From Pedobacter sp. UBA1951 (GTDB lineage Bacteria > Bacteroidota > Bacteroidia > Sphingobacteriales > Sphingobacteriaceae), in assembly GCA_002336465.1 (NCBI GenBank), contig DDEP01000250.1:1-7819 (forward strand): a stretch of DNA of 7,819 nt, read 5' to 3'. The first letter of the stretch is position 1; the number at the start of each line of letters is the position of its first letter. Position numbers and translations under genes: made by a program. Of this stretch, positions 5,190 to 7,819 are shown piece by piece. The notes under the pieces were generated by a model. The model was not told the DNA's origin. It made no database searches and saw only the letters and a list, made by a program, of their open reading frames with translations.

Positions 5190-7819
5190 TTGATAAACAA
5201 AATTAAGCTTTGTGCGTTGTTCTTGACGCTCTTGCTATGTTCTCATCTGTACGCTCAGCAGAACAAGCAGGTTAACGTTATTGATTCTGCTAAGAATACG
5301 TTTAACCCTAAAGAACTCAAGCAAATAGGCTTACCTGTACAAACCAATCCCTTTTTCATCAGGCCCCAAAATGTTAAAAAGGAAGTACAGTACGATCCAA
5401 TTACAAATCTTTACATCATTAGCGAACGTGTAGGAGATAAATTGATCTCATTACCTCAGTATTTAACCGTAGAGCAATACATGCGATTGGTTAACAGTGA
5501 GATCAAGAGAGATAATTGGCGTATGCTATCAAATCAGGAAGTAGCCGACATCAGGAAATCGGGCATTATTCCAGAAGTAAGAATAAACAGTAAGGCTTTT
5601 GAAAAAATATTTGGTAGCACCCTTATTGATATACAACCTAGTGGCGAGGCAGAACTTACTTTTTTAGGCAGGGTTAATAAGAACGAAAATCCTTTGTTTA
5701 ACGAACGGCAGCGCGTACAGACCAATTTTGATTTTAACCAACGCATCCAAATGGATGTAGTAGGTAACATCGGTACAAAGATGAAAGTCAAAATGAATTA
5801 CAATACAGAGGCGCAGTTCGATTTTGAAAACCAGATTAAATTAGATTATACCGGTGGTGCAGATGATATCATAAAGAAAATCGAAGCGGGAAATGTGAGC
5901 TTACCACTTAATACTTCATTGATCAAGGGAACACAGGCTCTTTTTGGGGTAAAAACCCAGCTTCAGCTTGGTAAATTAGGCTTGACCACGGTTTTCTCAC
6001 AGCAAAAATCACAATCTAAAGAAATACAGATCAGTAATGGTGCACAACAAAATGATTTCAGGGTAAGCGGCAGCGACTACGAAGCAAATAAGCACTATTT
6101 TCTTGCGCAGTTTTTTAGAAATCGTTATAACCAAGCTGTAGCAAACCCACCTACGATATTATCAGGCATAAATATTACAAAAATAGAAGTATGGCTTACC
6201 AATAAGACTGGAAGTACGCAAGATTCAAGAGATATTTTAGCATTTCTAGATTTAGGTGAAAATGCACCTTATAATACCACTCAGTTAACCGGAGGGGGTT
6301 CTGTGCAACCATCAGGTTTTTCAAATCCAACCTTTCCACAGCAATCTAATAACTTATTAGCAAGTCTATCTCCAAATGCCCGCTTAACCAATTCCAATGC
6401 AATTATAGATTTCTTTAGAAATACCGGAGGTACAGACAACTTCGCTAAACTTACTTATGCCCGTAAGCTTACAGATCGTGATTTTACTTTACAACCTCAG
6501 CTAGGATATATATCACTGAACATGCAGCTCAATACCGATGAGGTTTTGGCAGTTGCTTATCGTTATACTTATAATGGAGTAGAATATCAGGTGGGAGAAT
6601 TTTCTACCGATGTACCTTTTGACCAAAATACACCTAAGGTGCTATTTACAAAATTGCTGAAAAATGAAATCATTAAGACCAACCTACCTACTTGGGATCT
6701 GATGATGAAAAATATCTATAACATAGGCGGATACCAGATTAGCAGCCAAAACTTTAAGCTCGATATTTTTAGGCTTGATGAGACCTCTGGTGTTGAAAGA
6801 CCAATTTTAACCGAAGGTGCAAATACCGTTAACAAGCAATGGATCAATGTAACGGGTTTAGACCGGTTAAATTTACAACGAGAGCGTAAACCAGATGGTG
6901 TATTTGATTTTATTGCAGAAAACAAACCCTTTGTAAATACCATTAACAATGCAAATGAGTTTGGTGGCGGATTAAGCAACAATGGCAGTAGCAGTGCTGC
7001 TGTACCAACCAATACTAGTAATGGTTACATTACCATAGAGCCTGTAAATGGCAGGATTATTTTCCCTATGCTAGAGCCTTTTGGTAAAGATCTAGCGGCT
7101 CAGTTTAATCAATCAACAGAACAGGCGCTGATCAATAAATATACTTATGCGCAATTGTATGATTCAGTAAAGGTTTCTGCCCAGCAAAATTTCCCGGGAA
7201 AAGATAGGTATATTATTAAAGGAAGTTACCAGTCTGATGTTTCGTCTGAGTTTAACCTTAATGCCATTAATGTTCCCGAAGGTTCGGTTAAAGTGTTCTT
7301 GGGTACCATGCCTTTGGTAGAAGGTGCTGATTATACCGTAGATTATATGAGCGGTAGGGTTAAGATTTTAAATACTGCTTTATTGAGTTCAGGCCAATCT
7401 ATCCGGATTTCTACAGAGAACAATGAATTATTTGGGCTACAGCAGCGATCTTTGTTTGGTATAAGGGGCGATTATAGGGTAAATAACAAACTCAATATAG
7501 GAGGAACGTTAATGAACCTTACAGAAAAGCCCATTTCTGCGAAGGTGAATTTTGGCGAAGAACCCATCTCCAATACCATGTGGGGCTTTGATGTTAATTA
7601 TACATCGCCATCTAGGTTTTTGACAAAATTGGTAGATAAAATCCCTTTGATTTCTACCAAAGAAAAATCGACGGTTACTTTTTATGGTGAGTTTGCCCAA
7701 CTTATACCGGGGCACCCTTCAGCATTAAACTTTGCCGGAACAAAGAGAGGAACCAGTTATTTGGATGATTTTGAAGCTTCAAGGTCTGTTATTGATTTAA
7801 AGAGCGCTATTTCGTGGCA
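5190..7819 (+). CDS. sprA: T9SS outer-membrane translocon SprA (Sov), N-terminal part (3' end outside window)
   Basis: The frame is open without a stop from 5190 to the right edge and encodes 876 residues. SprA/Sov proteins are about 2,300-2,500 residues, so this is a little over a third. SprA forms the giant outer-membrane beta-barrel through which the type IX secretion system exports cargo, and it is needed for gliding in motile relatives. The first residues form a signal peptide: MINKIK, a Leu-rich core (7-18), and cleavage after LYA (20-22), with no lipobox. Recognisable SprA blocks include GIIPEVRINSKAFEKIFGS (about 125-143), NFDFNQRIQMDVVGNIG (180-196), MNYNTEAQFDFENQIKLDY (203-221), then FGIRGDYRVNN (756-766), SRFLTKLVDKIPLIS (808-822), EFAQLIPGH (834-842) and GTSYLDDFEASRS (854-866). 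There is no in-frame ATG before the conserved region, and TTG 5190 is the only start giving a full signal peptide. The start sits 11 bases after ruvA. Asn/Ser/Gly-rich stretches occur at 358-390 and 591-612. No frameshift is seen. Confidence 0.93.
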   Translation, partial: MINKIKLCALFLTLLLCSHLYAQQNKQVNVIDSAKNTFNPKELKQIGLPVQTNPFFIRPQNVKKEVQYDPITNLYIISERVGDKLISLPQYLTVEQYMRLVNSEIKRDNWRMLSNQEVADIRKSGIIPEVRINSKAFEKIFGSTLIDIQPSGEAELTFLGRVNKNENPLFNERQRVQTNFDFNQRIQMDVVGNIGTKMKVKMNYNTEAQFDFENQIKLDYTGGADDIIKKIEAGNVSLPLNTSLIKGTQALFGVKTQLQLGKLGLTTVFSQQKSQSKEIQISNGAQQNDFRVSGSDYEANKHYFLAQFFRNRYNQAVANPPTILSGINITKIEVWLTNKTGSTQDSRDILAFLDLGENAPYNTTQLTGGGSVQPSGFSNPTFPQQSNNLLASLSPNARLTNSNAIIDFFRNTGGTDNFAKLTYARKLTDRDFTLQPQLGYISLNMQLNTDEVLAVAYRYTYNGVEYQVGEFSTDVPFDQNTPKVLFTKLLKNEIIKTNLPTWDLMMKNIYNIGGYQISSQNFKLDIFRLDETSGVERPILTEGANTVNKQWINVTGLDRLNLQRERKPDGVFDFIAENKPFVNTINNANEFGGGLSNNGSSSAAVPTNTSNGYITIEPVNGRIIFPMLEPFGKDLAAQFNQSTEQALINKYTYAQLYDSVKVSAQQNFPGKDRYIIKGSYQSDVSSEFNLNAINVPEGSVKVFLGTMPLVEGADYTVDYMSGRVKILNTALLSSGQSIRISTENNELFGLQQRSLFGIRGDYRVNNKLNIGGTLMNLTEKPISAKVNFGEEPISNTMWGFDVNYTSPSRFLTKLVDKIPLISTKEKSTVTFYGEFAQLIPGHPSALNFAGTKRGTSYLDDFEASRSVIDLKSAISW

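Noticed and set aside
5534..7715. Three minus-strand frames (5534-5791, 6716-7012, 7509-7715) opposite sprA
   Set aside because: All are covered by the continuous sprA frame with recognisable SprA blocks. None has its own motif or a regulatory context.
1..7819. Search for an undescribed system, mobile element, CRISPR array or tRNA
   Set aside because: Nearly all sequence is accounted for by five recognisable core genes. I saw no array-like direct repeats, transposase, cloverleaf or atypical-composition island.

Overview
The window reads as ordinary chromosomal sequence from a member of the Bacteroidota, most likely Sphingobacteriaceae (Pedobacter-like). The reasons are the AT-rich composition (GC about 40% by eye), mostly Shine-Dalgarno-poor starts, a TAnnTTTG-type -7 promoter element, and above all a long sprA gene, the outer-membrane translocon gene of the type IX secretion system (T9SS), which is confined to this phylum. 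The genus is an inference from protein flavour, not a demonstrated match. All five genes are on the plus strand, in two blocks.

Block 1 (2-2027): the 3' part of gatA (glutamyl-tRNA(Gln)/aspartyl-tRNA(Asn) amidotransferase subunit A) enters from the left edge. After a 28-base gap comes a complete MltD-like lytic transglycosylase with a signal peptide, an SLT catalytic domain and C-terminal LysM modules. The two are probably cotranscribed. A 259-base non-coding gap (2028-2286) follows. It holds a plausible intrinsic terminator and a -7 promoter motif just before the next gene.

Block 2 (2287-7819): a complete malic enzyme of the MaeB type (malic enzyme fused to a phosphotransacetylase-like domain), then ruvA 9 bases later (Holliday-junction binding), then sprA 11 bases after ruvA. 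sprA runs off the right edge. It is the largest gene in the window, and it is easily missed because neither an ATG start nor the stop codon is present: it appears to start at a TTG (5190) and stays open for 876 codons to the end. The three genes look like one operon joining central metabolism, DNA repair and secretion, with no obvious functional link.

I found no mobile element, CRISPR array, tRNA, rRNA or unexplained gene cluster, and I do not see an undescribed system. The points most worth a second look are the TTG start of sprA with an overlapping promoter-like motif, the loss of phosphotransacetylase catalytic residues in the MaeB C-terminal domain, and the non-lipoprotein, multi-LysM form of the transglycosylase.
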